64,000 nucleotides of DNA from an uncultured Bacilli bacterium (GCA_934120265.1 CAKOTU010000001.1:1-64000), one strand, 5' to 3'; counted from the first letter of the stretch, positions 20,166-30,216 are shown. Made by a program: numbers and translations. The notes: generated by a model from the sequence alone, not told the origin.

Positions 20166-21359
20166 ATGAAAATATTATCAGTAAACTGTGGTAGTTCATC
20201 ATTAAAATTTCAAATGTATGAAATGCCAGAAGAAAAAGTATTAATTAGTGGGTATGTTGAAAAAATAGGACTACCAGACTGCTTTTGGACTGTTAAAGTT
20301 AATGGTGAAAAAATAAAAACATCACGTCCACTTGCAAATCATACAGAAGCTGTAGATGTTTTAATTGAAGAATTATTTAAACACAATATTGTAAAAAGCT
20401 TAGATGAAATTGAAAGAATTGGTCATCGTGTTTTACATGGTGGAGAATTCTTTAAAGAATCTGCTATTGTAACAGATGAAGTAATTGAAAAAATTAAGTC
20501 ATTAATTCCACTTGGACCACTTCACTTACCAGGTAACTTAGCCGGCATCGAAGCATTTAGAAAAGTATTGCCTAATGTTCCTATGGTAGCAGTATTTGAT
20601 ACAGCATTCCATCAAACAATGCCAAAGAGAAATTATATTTACCCAGTACCACTTTCTTGGTATGAAAAATATGGTGTACGTAAATATGGTTTCCACGGAA
20701 CAAGTCATAAATATATTACAGAAGTAGTGAAACAAGAATTAGGAAAAGAAGATGTAAATTTAATTGTATGTCATATTGGTAGTGGTGCAAGTATTGCTGC
20801 TATTAAAGATGGTAAATGTTATAATACAACAATGGGCATTACTCCATTAGATGGATTAATGATGGGTACTCGTAGTGGTGCTATTGATCCTTCAATTCTT
20901 GAATATGTTTGTAAAGAAGCAAATATGTCAGTAGAAGAAGTTACTAACGTTTTAAATAAACAAAGTGGTTTCTTAGGAGTCGCTGGACAAGCAGATTGCC
21001 GTGATGTAGAAGCACTTGTTGCAGAAGGTAATGAAAATGCTGTATTAGCATACGATATGTACTGTGATAGAATTGCTAAATACATTGCTGAATATTACCT
21101 TGAATTAAATGGTAAAGTAGATTCAATTGTTTTCACTGCTGGTGTTGGTGAGAATGGATCTGGTGTTAGAAAAGAAGTACTTGATAGATTAAATCCTATT
21201 GGTATCTATGTAAATGAAGAAATAAATGATAAAATTGCTTCATTTAAAGATATTCATGAAGGTGTTATTAGCACTAAAGATTCAAAAGTAGAAGTAAGAG
21301 TATTGCCTACTGATGAAGAAATAATGATTGTAAGAGATACTTATAATTTAACTAAATAA
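20166..21359 (+). CDS. ackA: Acetate kinase
   Basis: The 397-residue enzyme shows signature VNCGSSSLKFQ, RVLHGG, DTAFHQTMP, RKYGFHGTSH, HIGSGASI, MGTRSGAIDPS and FTAGVGENG. It converts acetyl phosphate and ADP to acetate and ATP, the last step of acetate fermentation. No pta gene is in the window. SD GGAGGATTAGAA overlaps the end of the phosphatase gene, and a strong terminator follows. Confidence 0.98.
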   Translation: MKILSVNCGSSSLKFQMYEMPEEKVLISGYVEKIGLPDCFWTVKVNGEKIKTSRPLANHTEAVDVLIEELFKHNIVKSLDEIERIGHRVLHGGEFFKESAIVTDEVIEKIKSLIPLGPLHLPGNLAGIEAFRKVLPNVPMVAVFDTAFHQTMPKRNYIYPVPLSWYEKYGVRKYGFHGTSHKYITEVVKQELGKEDVNLIVCHIGSGASIAAIKDGKCYNTTMGITPLDGLMMGTRSGAIDPSILEYVCKEANMSVEEVTNVLNKQSGFLGVAGQADCRDVEALVAEGNENAVLAYDMYCDRIAKYIAEYYLELNGKVDSIVFTAGVGENGSGVRKEVLDRLNPIGIYVNEEINDKIASFKDIHEGVISTKDSKVEVRVLPTDEEIMIVRDTYNLTK

Positions 21360-21364
21360 CGAAG

Positions 21365-21391
21365 AAGCACTACCAAAGTAGTGCTTTTTTT
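21365..21391 (+). terminator. Terminator after ackA
   Basis: AAGCACTAC and GTAGTGCTT form a nine-pair perfect stem with loop CAAA, followed by a T-run. Confidence 0.93.
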
Positions 21392-21425
21392 GATGTTTAA
21401 AAATATATTATAAAAGAGGTGTAAA

Positions 21426-22346
21426 ATGGTAGATACTCATTATGATTTGTTAACAGTTGCGTATATATGTTATTTAAAAAATGATTATCAAGAGCTAGAA
21501 AAAATTTCTAAAGAAATAAAAAATAGTGGTGTAAATTATATATTTGCTAATTTATATTTTATGTCAAAGGAAGAAATGATAATTGAACTACATAAAAATT
21601 ATTATAATCAAGATGTTAGTATATTAGAAATGTTTAAAATAGCTAAAACTATACTTGAAAACTATTTACCTAGTATTAACTTTATTTATAGTATAGAGGG
21701 CTGTGATTATTTAAAAATTGAAGATTTAGAACCTTTATATAATAATGGCCTTAGAGCAATAATTCTTGTTTGGAACGAAAAAAATAGGTATGGTTCGGGT
21801 AATAGAACAAGTGATGGACTGACAAGTGAAGGTGTAGAGTTTTTAAATAAAGCTATATCTCTTGGTATGGGAATAGATATGTCACACGCTAATGATAAAA
21901 CATTTTATGATATGATAGATGTTATAAAAGAAAACCAGAAGCAAGGACATAAAGTTATATGTTATGCTAGTCATTCTAACTCTAGAAAATTATATAATAG
22001 ATCACGAAATTTAACAGATAATCAAATTCTAACATTAAAAGAAGTAGGCGGTTTGATTGGTATATTTTCTAATAAAAATTTTGTAAGTAATAATAATTAT
22101 AAAGATAATTATTTAGAACATATTATTCATGTTTCTAATTTGATAGGTGTTGATAATGTAATGTTATCAACCGATGATATGCGTTTTATGGGTGATTATG
22201 ATAAATATTATTTAGAATCTCCTATATTTAACTATGGCAATATTGCAAGTGAAGTAAAAGTATTACTCATGAAACATTTTTCTATAGATGATACAAATAA
22301 AATAATGATATCAAATTGTTATAATAAAATTATTAGTATGCTATAA
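21426..22346 (+). CDS. Membrane dipeptidase (peptidase M19) family protein
   Basis: The 306-residue protein has the zinc motif DTHYDLL at its start, the bridging Glu in YSIEGCDYL, His in GIDMSHANDKTF and in CYASHSNSRKLYNRSRNLTD, and Asp in MLSTDDMRF, in the order found in renal/membrane dipeptidases. Bacterial members cleave dipeptides, often with D-residues. No signal peptide is visible, so it is probably cytoplasmic. It has its own SD (AAAGAGGTG) and a short upstream gap. Confidence 0.88.
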   Translation: MVDTHYDLLTVAYICYLKNDYQELEKISKEIKNSGVNYIFANLYFMSKEEMIIELHKNYYNQDVSILEMFKIAKTILENYLPSINFIYSIEGCDYLKIEDLEPLYNNGLRAIILVWNEKNRYGSGNRTSDGLTSEGVEFLNKAISLGMGIDMSHANDKTFYDMIDVIKENQKQGHKVICYASHSNSRKLYNRSRNLTDNQILTLKEVGGLIGIFSNKNFVSNNNYKDNYLEHIIHVSNLIGVDNVMLSTDDMRFMGDYDKYYLESPIFNYGNIASEVKVLLMKHFSIDDTNKIMISNCYNKIISML

Positions 22347-22350
22347 AGAA

Positions 22351-22377
22351 AAGTACTATCCTTTAAGAATAGTGCTT
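22351..22377. terminator. Bidirectional terminator between the M19 and TetR genes
   Basis: AAGTACTAT (22351-22359) pairs with ATAGTGCTT (22369-22377). The plus side ends in a T-rich tract and the minus side overlaps the stop of the TetR gene. Confidence 0.7.
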
Positions 22378-22958
22378 ATTATTTTTATAACTTCTTCTTT
22401 CATAACTTTATAATTTAAAGATTTATGGTGATGATATACAATTTCGTGACAATAGTTTTCCACCATACCAATTATAATATGAACTTTTTCATCTAAATTA
22501 GCTGTTTTAATCCCGTTATCTTTTAAAACATCAACTATTTTTTTGGTTGTCATTAATTCTTTGTTGTGGAAAATTTCTGCAATCTCCTCATCTAAATGAG
22601 AAAGGGCAATCATTTCTTCGTGAGCCTTTTTAGATAAAGTATGCTTCTTTATGAATATATCAAGCATTTCATCTAATATATGTTCTAGGTTATCAATCTT
22701 AATATCATTGTTTTTTAGTACATTTAAAATAGGAAACATTATATTATCGGAATAATCTTTTATACCTTCGATAAATATTTCCTTTTTGTCAGTAAAGTAT
22801 TGATATATAATTCCTGTTGATACACCAGCGTATTTAGCAATATCGGTTGTATTGGTATTATAATATCCATATTCACACATTAGTTCAAATCCCTTTTCAA
22901 CTATACGATTTCTTTTTTCTATTGATCTTTTTTGTGTAGGAATTCTAGTTTCTGCCAT
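22356..22958 (-). CDS. TetR family transcriptional regulator
   Basis: The 200-residue protein has an N-terminal TetR helix-turn-helix (IVEKGFELMCEYGYYNTNTTDIAKYAGVSTGIIYQYF), followed by a helical ligand domain. A longer frame starts at 22985, but the inner ATG at 22958 (MAETRIPTQKRS) lies behind GGATGTGAT and is preferred. It is divergent from an ABC/FtsX pair, and two similar inverted repeats lie in the shared gap, so it very likely represses the transporter and itself. The inducer is unknown; peptide antibiotics are the common theme for such transporters. Confidence 0.92.
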   Translation of the reverse strand: MAETRIPTQKRSIEKRNRIVEKGFELMCEYGYYNTNTTDIAKYAGVSTGIIYQYFTDKKEIFIEGIKDYSDNIMFPILNVLKNNDIKIDNLEHILDEMLDIFIKKHTLSKKAHEEMIALSHLDEEIAEIFHNKELMTTKKIVDVLKDNGIKTANLDEKVHIIIGMVENYCHEIVYHHHKSLNYKVMKEEVIKIISTILKG

Positions 22959-23003
22959 AGTATCACATCCATTAACATTATACATCTTTAAAATTCATTT
23001 TTC

Positions 23004-23025
23004 AATATGATAAATTTGTCATATT
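23004..23025. promoter_or_regulatory. Candidate TetR operator 1
   Basis: AATATGA (23004-23010) and TCATATT (23019-23025) form an inverted repeat with an 8-base centre. It matches operator 2 in spacing and most bases and lies between the TetR start and the -35 of the ABC promoter. Confidence 0.55.
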
Positions 23026-23028
23026 TTA

Positions 23029-23057
23029 TTGACTTATTAATATAATGTGAGTATAAT
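23029..23057 (+). promoter_or_regulatory. Sigma-A promoter of the ABC/FtsX operon
   Basis: TTGACT at 23029-23034 and TATAAT at 23052-23057 are separated by exactly 17 bases. Operator 2 covers the expected start of transcription. Confidence 0.85.
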
Positions 23058-23059
23058 GA

Positions 23060-23083
23060 AAATGTGAGAAAAATATCACATTT
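23060..23083. promoter_or_regulatory. Candidate TetR operator 2
   Basis: AAATGTGA (23060-23067) and TCACATTT (23076-23083) form a perfect inverted repeat with an 8-base centre. It starts 3 bases after the -10 box, so bound repressor would block transcription. Confidence 0.65.
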
Positions 23084-23099
23084 AGAAAGAAGATGAATT

Positions 23100-23810
23100 A
23101 TGGAAGAATTAATTACTTTTAAAAACGTTAAAAAAACATATATAGTAGGAGAAAAGAAATTTAATGCTTTAGATGGTGTTAACTTTTCAATTAACAAAGG
23201 AGAATTCGTTGTTATTTTAGGACCAAGTGGAGCAGGAAAATCAACTCTTTTAAATTTACTAGGTGGTATGGATAAAGTTACTAGTGGAAAAATTAAAGTA
23301 GGGGATGAAGTAATTTCTGACTACTCTGATAGTGAATTAACTGATTATCGTGCTGAAAATGTTGGTTTTATTTTTCAATTTTATAATATTTTACCAACCT
23401 TAACAGTTTTAGAAAACGTGAAGATTGTTAATGACATTGTAAAAAAGCCAAAGAATGCTAAAGAAGTATTAAAAAGTGTTGGATTAGATAAACATGCTAA
23501 AAAGTTCCCTAACCAATTGTCTGGTGGAGAACAGCAAAGAGTATCTATCGCTAGAGCTATTGCAAAAGACCCATTACTTCTTTTATGTGATGAACCAACT
23601 GGAGCTCTTGATTCTAAAACCGGTGTTGAAGTATTAAAATTATTAAAAGAACAATGTGATGCCAATAATGGTGAAAATACTGTTGTTATAGTTACTCACA
23701 ATTCTTTAATCGCTGAGATTGCTGACCGTGTTATTAGACTTAAAAATGGTAAAGTTGAAAGTAATGAAATAAATAAACATCCAAAAGCAATAGACGAGGT
23801 TGTGTGGTAA
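23100..23810 (+). CDS. ABC transporter ATP-binding protein (MacB/LolD type)
   Basis: The 236-residue protein has Walker [14 protein letters not shown]-loop [10 protein letters not shown], signature [14 protein letters not shown], Walker [18 protein letters not shown] and the switch His in VTHNS. It drives the FtsX-type permease that begins 2 bases after its stop. Together with the divergent TetR gene this resembles extruders that protect against membrane-acting peptides, but the substrate is not shown by sequence. Confidence 0.95.
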   Translation: MEELITFKNVKKTYIVGEKKFNALDGVNFSINKGEFVVILGPSGAGKSTLLNLLGGMDKVTSGKIKVGDEVISDYSDSELTDYRAENVGFIFQFYNILPTLTVLENVKIVNDIVKKPKNAKEVLKSVGLDKHAKKFPNQLSGGEQQRVSIARAIAKDPLLLLCDEPTGALDSKTGVEVLKLLKEQCDANNGENTVVIVTHNSLIAEIADRVIRLKNGKVESNEINKHPKAIDEVVW

Positions 23811-23811
23811 T

Positions 23812-26190
23812 ATGTTAAAACACAAAATGTTACGTGATATATTGCAAAATAAATCACAATTTATAACTATTTTCTTGATGATATTGATTGGCGTAATGGT
23901 TTATGTAGGAATCGAATCATATATGGATGGTATGACAAATGCTGCTGATAAGTTTTATCAAGAAAATAATTTGCAAGATCTTAATGTTTTAGGAGAAAAT
24001 TTTACTAGTGATGATTTAGATAAAATAAAATCACTAGATAATGTAAATGACGCTGAAAGAAAATTAGTTGTTACTGGTATAGATGGTGATGACAAAGATA
24101 AAACATATTTAATCAGTTTCATTGAATCAAACAATATTTCTAAGTTTTATGTTTTTGATGGTGAAGAATTTGATGTAAACAAAAAAGGTGTTTGGGTAGA
24201 TAACTTCTACGCCAAAGAAAATAATTTACATGTTGGTGATACTTTAAAAATAAAATATGATACATTTACTTTAGAAGAAAAAATATTAGGTTTAATCAAT
24301 GTTCCAGATCATATATATGATGTTAAAGATGAATCTGAATTAATCCCTAATCGTAAAGTATTTGGATTTGTTTATTTATCAAGTAATGAGATACCAGAAG
24401 AATATATCAAAAGTATGGCTATGAGAAAATTAAATATTGATAATGAAGAAGTATTTAATACTTATGTTCCAGATTTTGATCATAAAAAATATATTCCTTA
24501 TAACTACATTATGGTTGATGTAAATAGTAAAGACAATGTTAATAGTGTCAAGAATGATATTGAGGATAATGTAAAGAGTGCTTTAGCTATTGTTAAAATA
24601 GAAGATACAGCTTCTTACTTGATGTATCAAGGGGAAATTGATGAGGGAGCATCCTATGTTGGAATATTCTCTGGATTATTCTTATTTATCGCTTTACTTT
24701 CTGTTATCACAACTATGACTAGAGTTGTAAAGAAACAAAAAATTCAAATTGGAACTTTAAAAGCTCTAGGATTTAAAAAATCTAAAATATTATTACATTA
24801 TGTAGGTTATGGATTCTTTGTGTCATTACTTGCTTCAATATGTGGTATTTTACTTGGTAGATATTTTATTGGTTCAGTCTTCCTAGGTTTAGAAATGTCA
24901 TTCTTTGAAGTCCCTAATGGAGTACCAATCATTAATAATTCTAGTTACGTAGTAGCGGCTTTAGTAATTATTGTTGTTTCATTTATAACTTATTTAACTT
25001 GTTATAAATCATTACGTAAAAATCCTGCTGAAACTCTTCGTACCGAACTTCCTAAAGTAAAAAATGGTAGTTTAAATATTACAACTAAAGGTATATTTAA
25101 AAAGTTAAGTTTTTCTAGCAAATGGAATTTAAGAGATGTTATTAGAAATAAGTTTAGAACAATAACAGGAGTAGTTGGAATCGTTGGTTGTTGTACATTA
25201 ATTGTTTGTGCATTTGGTATGCTTAATAGTATGAATCATTTTATAAAATTACAATTTGATGATTTGTATAATTTTGATTATAAACTTACTTTAAAAAGGG
25301 ATATTAAAAGTGAAGAACTAGAAAGTTTAGAAAATGAGTATGGTAATGCGACAAGTGAAACTTTAGGAATTGAAATAAAAGATACAAATGGTGAAAGAAA
25401 AGCTAATACAATATTTGTTACTGATGCTAAAGATATGGTTAGATTCCAAAATAAAAAAGATCAATTCATAAATATTGATTCTAAGGATGGTATTTATGTA
25501 ACAAGTAAATTAGCTGAAACAGAAGGATATAAGATTGGTGATAAAATAAGCTGGCACATTTATGGTGATCAAACATACTACGAATCAGAAATAGTTGGTT
25601 TTAATAAAGACCCACAAAATCAAAATTTAACTATGACTCGTGAATATATGGAAAGCTTAAATCTTTCATATCAACCTGATTCTTTATATACTAATAGTAA
25701 TTTAGAAAATATAAAAGAAATTAAAGGTGTAGAAGTAGTCCAAGATATTGCTTCTTTAAAAACTAGTATGGAATCAATGCTATCGATGATGAAAACGATG
25801 ATTACTTTAATTATTTGTTTTGCTGTATTATTAGGGGCAGTTATTATTTATAACATGGGTATTTTATCCTATAGTGAAAAACAATATCAATTTGCAACTT
25901 TGAAAGTACTTGGATTTAAAGATAAACGTATTAAAAAAATATTTGTTGAACAAAATATTTGGATAGCGTTCGCATCTATTATTATTGGTCTTCCATCTGG
26001 ATATTTCTTAACTTCGTGGTTATTTAAACAATGCTTAGATGATAATTTTGATTTTAATGTTCATATTAATATTAGTACATATTTAATTGCAACCATAGGA
26101 ACATTCTTAGTTGCGTATATAGTATCTAAGCTTTTAGCTAAAAAAATAAATAAAATAGATATGGTTAGTAGTTTGAAAGGGAATGAATAG
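23812..26190 (+). CDS. FtsX-type ABC transporter permease
   Basis: This is a roughly 792-residue permease with two FtsX domains. An N-terminal helix (FITIFLMILIGVMVYVGIES) is followed by an outer domain of about 220 residues, then three helices with TMTRVVKKQKIQIGTLKALGFKKSKI, and the same pattern repeats near the C-terminus with QFATLKVLGFKDKRI. ATG 23812 is chosen over 23800 because it begins the cytoplasmic MLKHKMLRDILQNK stretch that such proteins share. The gene ends in a terminator that includes its stop codon. Confidence 0.92.
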   Translation: MLKHKMLRDILQNKSQFITIFLMILIGVMVYVGIESYMDGMTNAADKFYQENNLQDLNVLGENFTSDDLDKIKSLDNVNDAERKLVVTGIDGDDKDKTYLISFIESNNISKFYVFDGEEFDVNKKGVWVDNFYAKENNLHVGDTLKIKYDTFTLEEKILGLINVPDHIYDVKDESELIPNRKVFGFVYLSSNEIPEEYIKSMAMRKLNIDNEEVFNTYVPDFDHKKYIPYNYIMVDVNSKDNVNSVKNDIEDNVKSALAIVKIEDTASYLMYQGEIDEGASYVGIFSGLFLFIALLSVITTMTRVVKKQKIQIGTLKALGFKKSKILLHYVGYGFFVSLLASICGILLGRYFIGSVFLGLEMSFFEVPNGVPIINNSSYVVAALVIIVVSFITYLTCYKSLRKNPAETLRTELPKVKNGSLNITTKGIFKKLSFSSKWNLRDVIRNKFRTITGVVGIVGCCTLIVCAFGMLNSMNHFIKLQFDDLYNFDYKLTLKRDIKSEELESLENEYGNATSETLGIEIKDTNGERKANTIFVTDAKDMVRFQNKKDQFINIDSKDGIYVTSKLAETEGYKIGDKISWHIYGDQTYYESEIVGFNKDPQNQNLTMTREYMESLNLSYQPDSLYTNSNLENIKEIKGVEVVQDIASLKTSMESMLSMMKTMITLIICFAVLLGAVIIYNMGILSYSEKQYQFATLKVLGFKDKRIKKIFVEQNIWIAFASIIIGLPSGYFLTSWLFKQCLDDNFDFNVHINISTYLIATIGTFLVAYIVSKLLAKKINKIDMVSSLKGNE

Positions 26191-26204
26191 TATTCATTCT
26201 TTTT
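26181..26204 (+). terminator. Terminator after the FtsX gene
   Basis: GAATGAA (26181-26187) pairs with TTCATTC (26193-26199), then five T. The stop codon TAG lies in the loop. Confidence 0.8.
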
Positions 26205-26236
26205 CCAAATTGTATTATAATATAAAGGGTGATAAT

Positions 26237-28264
26237 ATGACAAAATATAAATATAATATAAATAATCTTGATTGCGCTAATTGTGCAAGAGAAATAGAAG
26301 AATCACTAAATAAACATACTGATTTTCATAATGTTGTTGTTAACTTTAATACATCAAAATTATCATACGAATCAGATAAAGATTTTACTATAAAAGAATT
26401 AAATAGTTTGATAAAAAAAATAGAACCTGATGCTAGTGTTTCAAAAGAAGAAATAGAAGTAAAAAAAGAGTTTCATTTATCTATTATGGTAATTGGTTTA
26501 TTAGTAGGTTTAGCTGGATATTTCCTAAAGCTACCTCAGTTGATTAAAATAGTACTATATGTTGTTTCTTATAGCTTGCTTCTTTATAGAACAACAATAA
26601 ATGCTATAAAATTAATTGTTAAAAGTAAAACTATCAATGAGAACTTTTTAATTACTATATCTTGTATTGGAGCTTTACTTGTAGGTGAAGTACTAGAAGG
26701 TATGATGGTAATTGTTTTATATAGTATTGGTAAAATATTAGAAGAACGTGCTATTAATAAATCACGTCAGTCTATAAAAAGTTTACTTGATATAAAACAA
26801 CCATATGCTAATAAAAAATATAAAAGTAGTGTTAGAAAAATTGATGTTGAAAAAATAGAACTTGGTGATATTTTAGTTGTTAAAAAGGGTGAAAAAATAC
26901 CTGTTGATGGTATTATTGTTAAAGGTAAGACCAAACTAGATACAGCTGCTCTTACCGGTGAAGCAGAACCAGTTTTAAAAACTAGAAATGATCAAGTATT
27001 ATCTGGATGTATAAATCTAGATGATGTTATAGAAATAAAAGCAACTTCATTGTTTGAAGATTCTACAGTTGCTAAAATATTAGATTTACTAGAAAGCGCT
27101 ACTGATAAGAAAACAAAAACTGAAACAATTGTTACAAAAGTTAGTAAAGTATATACTCCAATAGTTGTTATCTTAGCTATTTTAATAATTATCTTTTTAC
27201 CTTTATTTGGAGTATCCCTAACAGATAGTATATATCGTGCTTTAACTTTCTTAGTTATATCTTGTCCTTGCGCTATTGCAATTTCAATACCTCTTTCATA
27301 CTTTATGGGAATAGGTGTATCAAGTAAAGAAGGTATTTTAATAAAAGGTAGTAACTACTTAGACAATTTAAGTAATGCTAAAAACATTATCTTTGATAAA
27401 ACAGGAACACTAACAAATGGCTCATTCAGTGTTTCAAAGATAGAAATTTTAGATAAAGATTATAGTGAGAATGAAGTAATTGATATCTTAGTAAAAGGTG
27501 AATCATTATCTAATCATCCTATCGCTAAATCAATTATGAATTTAAGTACTAAAAAAGTAAGTAATAAAGATGTAAAAAATTATAAAGAAATAGAAGGTAA
27601 AGGAATTACTTTTGATTTAAATAATAAACATATTTCTATTGGTAATAAAGTTTTGTGTAATTGTGAAGAAGAAGCTTTATTACACTTAAATATCAATGGT
27701 AAACATATCGCGTCTATATTTATAAATGATGGAATTAAAGATAATGCTAAAGAAGTCATATCTGAGTTAAAAAGATTTGGTGTAAAAACTTATATGTTTA
27801 CCGGAGATAAAAAAGAAGTAGCGTTAACCATCGGTAAAAAATTAGAAATAGATAAAATTAAATATGAAATGTTACCAACAGATAAGTTTAATAGTTTTGA
27901 AAAAATTGCTAAAAATAACGAAATAACAATATTTGTTGGCGATGGTATAAATGATGCTCCTGTTTTAAAAAGAGCAGACATAGGTATTTCAATGGGTAAT
28001 GTTGGAACTGATTCAGCTATTGAAGCTAGTGATATTGTTTTAATATCTGATGATTTATCTAAAATACCTCAAGCTATAAAAATTTCTAAATATACTAAAA
28101 ATGTTATCAAACAAAATTTAATTTTTTCAATCTCTGTTAAAATCTTGATTTTACTTCTAAGTGTCTTTGGTCTTGCTAATATGTGGTTAGCAGTATTTGC
28201 TGATACAGGAGTAACACTACTTACTATTTTAAATGCTTTAAAAATTTTAAAAAAGAAATACTAA
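26237..28264 (+). CDS. Heavy-metal P-type ATPase (Cd/Zn type)
   Basis: This is a roughly 675-residue P1B-type ATPase. An N-terminal HMA domain carries the metal-binding DCANC. There are about eight helices, the TGEAEP phosphatase loop, the membrane CPC motif in ISCPCAIAIS, the phosphorylated DKTGTLTNG, SHPIA-like SNHPIA and GDGINDAPVL. The CPC and helix pattern fit CadA/ZntA exporters of Zn, Cd or Pb. ATG 26237 behind AGGGTGATAAT is preferred to 26183. TATAAT sits just upstream (26216-26221), so the gene has its own promoter. No ArsR-type regulator is adjacent. Confidence 0.93.
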   Translation: MTKYKYNINNLDCANCAREIEESLNKHTDFHNVVVNFNTSKLSYESDKDFTIKELNSLIKKIEPDASVSKEEIEVKKEFHLSIMVIGLLVGLAGYFLKLPQLIKIVLYVVSYSLLLYRTTINAIKLIVKSKTINENFLITISCIGALLVGEVLEGMMVIVLYSIGKILEERAINKSRQSIKSLLDIKQPYANKKYKSSVRKIDVEKIELGDILVVKKGEKIPVDGIIVKGKTKLDTAALTGEAEPVLKTRNDQVLSGCINLDDVIEIKATSLFEDSTVAKILDLLESATDKKTKTETIVTKVSKVYTPIVVILAILIIIFLPLFGVSLTDSIYRALTFLVISCPCAIAISIPLSYFMGIGVSSKEGILIKGSNYLDNLSNAKNIIFDKTGTLTNGSFSVSKIEILDKDYSENEVIDILVKGESLSNHPIAKSIMNLSTKKVSNKDVKNYKEIEGKGITFDLNNKHISIGNKVLCNCEEEALLHLNINGKHIASIFINDGIKDNAKEVISELKRFGVKTYMFTGDKKEVALTIGKKLEIDKIKYEMLPTDKFNSFEKIAKNNEITIFVGDGINDAPVLKRADIGISMGNVGTDSAIEASDIVLISDDLSKIPQAIKISKYTKNVIKQNLIFSISVKILILLLSVFGLANMWLAVFADTGVTLLTILNALKILKKKY

Positions 28265-28296
28265 GTAAAGTTAAATAAGAGGATGTTGTTTGAAAA

Positions 28297-28319
28297 AGAA
28301 GTTTGAAACTTCTTTTTTT
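28297..28319 (+). terminator. Terminator after the P-type ATPase gene
   Basis: AGAAGTTT and AAACTTCT form a tight hairpin followed by a run of T. Confidence 0.88.
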
Positions 28320-28420
28320 GTTCGTAAAAAGTTAATACTTATATTTTTGTCAGAAAATATAAAATGAACTAATTACTAAGTTTTGTGATACAATATTTAC
28401 ATATGTTAGGAGGCTTGCAA

Positions 28421-28852
28421 ATGAAAGTAATAAGCATTAAAGAAACATTTGCTACTTTAATAACTAATGGAATAAAAAGAATAGAAACAAGAAGTTGGAA
28501 AACTAATTATCGAGGTGAGTTATTTATACATGCCAGTGGTAAGAGTTTAGCTGAAGAGTTTTTAACAAATGACTTTGTAGTGGATTTGATAAAAGATATG
28601 AATATGAATTATGGTAATATTATTTGTAGATGTAATTTAGTTGATTGTGTTTATATGGATGAAAATTTTTTAGAGTTTATAAAACAAAATCCAACAGAAT
28701 ATAACTTAGGAGAATATAAACTAGGCAGATATGCATGGCTTCTTGAAGACATAGAACCAATTAATCCAATACCAGCAAAAGGGCAATTAAATATTTGGAA
28801 CTTTAATGAAAGCATTGAAGGTTTAAATAAATTGGCTGAAAAAGGAAAGTAA
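28421..28852 (+). CDS. ASCH domain protein
   Basis: The 143-residue protein has the ASCH pattern: VISIKETFATLITNGIKRIETRSWKTNYRGELFIHASG, then a barrel with IICRCNLVDCVYM and YAWLLEDIEPI. ASCH domains share the PUA-like fold and bind RNA or modified nucleotides; some members are hydrolases of modified cytidine. ATG 28421 follows AGGAGG and is preferred over 28385. It is flanked by terminators and stands alone. Confidence 0.88.
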   Translation: MKVISIKETFATLITNGIKRIETRSWKTNYRGELFIHASGKSLAEEFLTNDFVVDLIKDMNMNYGNIICRCNLVDCVYMDENFLEFIKQNPTEYNLGEYKLGRYAWLLEDIEPINPIPAKGQLNIWNFNESIEGLNKLAEKGK

Positions 28853-28869
28853 AACAAACTTTTCTTTTA
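28843..28869 (+). terminator. Terminator after the ASCH gene
   Basis: AAAGGAAAGT and ACTTTTCTTT form a stem with one wobble pair, followed by a T-rich tract. The stem starts inside the end of the gene. Confidence 0.75.
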
Positions 28870-28908
28870 TTTTGCTTAAAAATATTATATAATGGGTGTG
28901 GTGATAAA

Positions 28909-30216
28909 ATGTTTGAAAGTTTAGGAGAAAGATTACAAAATGCTATCGATAAAATAAAAGGTTATGGAAAAATAACAGAAGATAACATAAGTGATGTAGT
29001 AAGAGAAATAAGATTAGCTTTACTTGAAGCTGATGTTAACTATAAAGTAGTAAAAGAATTTGTTAATAATGTAAAAGAAAAAGCTTTAGGAGAAGAAGTT
29101 GCTAAGAGCTTAAAACCTGGGGAAGTGTTTGTTAAGATTCTAAAAGATGAACTTGTTGAACTACTTGGGGGAGAAAAAGCTGACTTAAATTTAAATGGTA
29201 ATCCAGCAACTTTAATGCTTGTTGGTCTTCAAGGTACCGGTAAAACAACAATGATAGGTAAACTTGGATTAATGCTTAGAAAGAAGTATCACAAGAAACC
29301 TCTTTTGGTTGCCTGTGATGTTTATAGACCTGCTGCTATTGATCAATTAAAAACAATTGGTAAAGAATTAAATATCGAAGTATACAATGAAGGAAAAGGT
29401 AATCCAGTAGAGATTTCTAAGAATGCTATTAATTATGCTAAAGAAAATAAATTTGATTATGTTTTAATAGATACTGCAGGACGTTTACACATTGATACTG
29501 AACTTATGGATGAATTAAAAAGTATTAATGAAAATATTCATCCCGATGAAATACTATTAGTAGTTGATAGTATGACAGGTCAAGATGCTATAAATGTTAT
29601 TGAAGGGTTTAATGAGGCTCTTCCTTTAACTGGTGCCATCTTAACAAAATTAGATGGTGATACTAGAGGTGGTGCGGCTCTTTCTATCCGTCATTTAACT
29701 AATGTTCCAATTAAATTTGTTGGTGTAAGTGAAAAGATGGATGGAATAGAAGAATTTTATCCAGAAAGAATGGCAACCCGTATTTTAGGTATGGGAGATA
29801 TTATGACAATGTTAGAAAAGGCTGAGTCAGTAATAGATGAAGAAGAAGCTTTAAAAACGGCTAAGAAAATGCAGAAAGGTAATTTTGATTTAGAAGATTT
29901 CTTAAGTCAATTAAAACAAATAAAGAAACTAGGACCTTTAGAAAATCTACTTAAAATGATTCCTGGAGCAAAAAAAATGGGATTAAATCAAGTACATATT
30001 GATCCTAAAGATATGGCTCATGTAGAAGCAATTATTCTTTCCATGACACCTTATGAAAGAAGACATCCAGAAGTACTTAAAGCAAGTCGTAAGGTTAGAA
30101 TTGCTAAAGGTAGTGGAAGAACTGTAGAAGAAGTAAATAGACTTCTAAAACAATTTGAGCAAATGAAAGATATGATGAAAAAATTTCAAAATGGTAGTTT
30201 AAAAATGCCATTTTAA
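28909..30216 (+). CDS. ffh: Signal recognition particle protein Ffh
   Basis: The 435-residue protein has an N domain, a GTPase G domain (GLQGTGKTTMIGKLG, ACDVYRPAAIDQL, DTAGRLHID, TKLDGDTRGGAAL) and a Met-rich M domain from about 300 (IPGAKKMG, MTPYERRHPEVL, SGRTVEEVNRLLKQFEQMKDMMKK). It binds 4.5S/6S RNA and signal sequences at the ribosome. The partner ylxM and ftsY are not adjacent here. SD GGTGATAAA precedes ATG. Confidence 0.98.
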   Translation: MFESLGERLQNAIDKIKGYGKITEDNISDVVREIRLALLEADVNYKVVKEFVNNVKEKALGEEVAKSLKPGEVFVKILKDELVELLGGEKADLNLNGNPATLMLVGLQGTGKTTMIGKLGLMLRKKYHKKPLLVACDVYRPAAIDQLKTIGKELNIEVYNEGKGNPVEISKNAINYAKENKFDYVLIDTAGRLHIDTELMDELKSINENIHPDEILLVVDSMTGQDAINVIEGFNEALPLTGAILTKLDGDTRGGAALSIRHLTNVPIKFVGVSEKMDGIEEFYPERMATRILGMGDIMTMLEKAESVIDEEEALKTAKKMQKGNFDLEDFLSQLKQIKKLGPLENLLKMIPGAKKMGLNQVHIDPKDMAHVEAIILSMTPYERRHPEVLKASRKVRIAKGSGRTVEEVNRLLKQFEQMKDMMKKFQNGSLKMPF

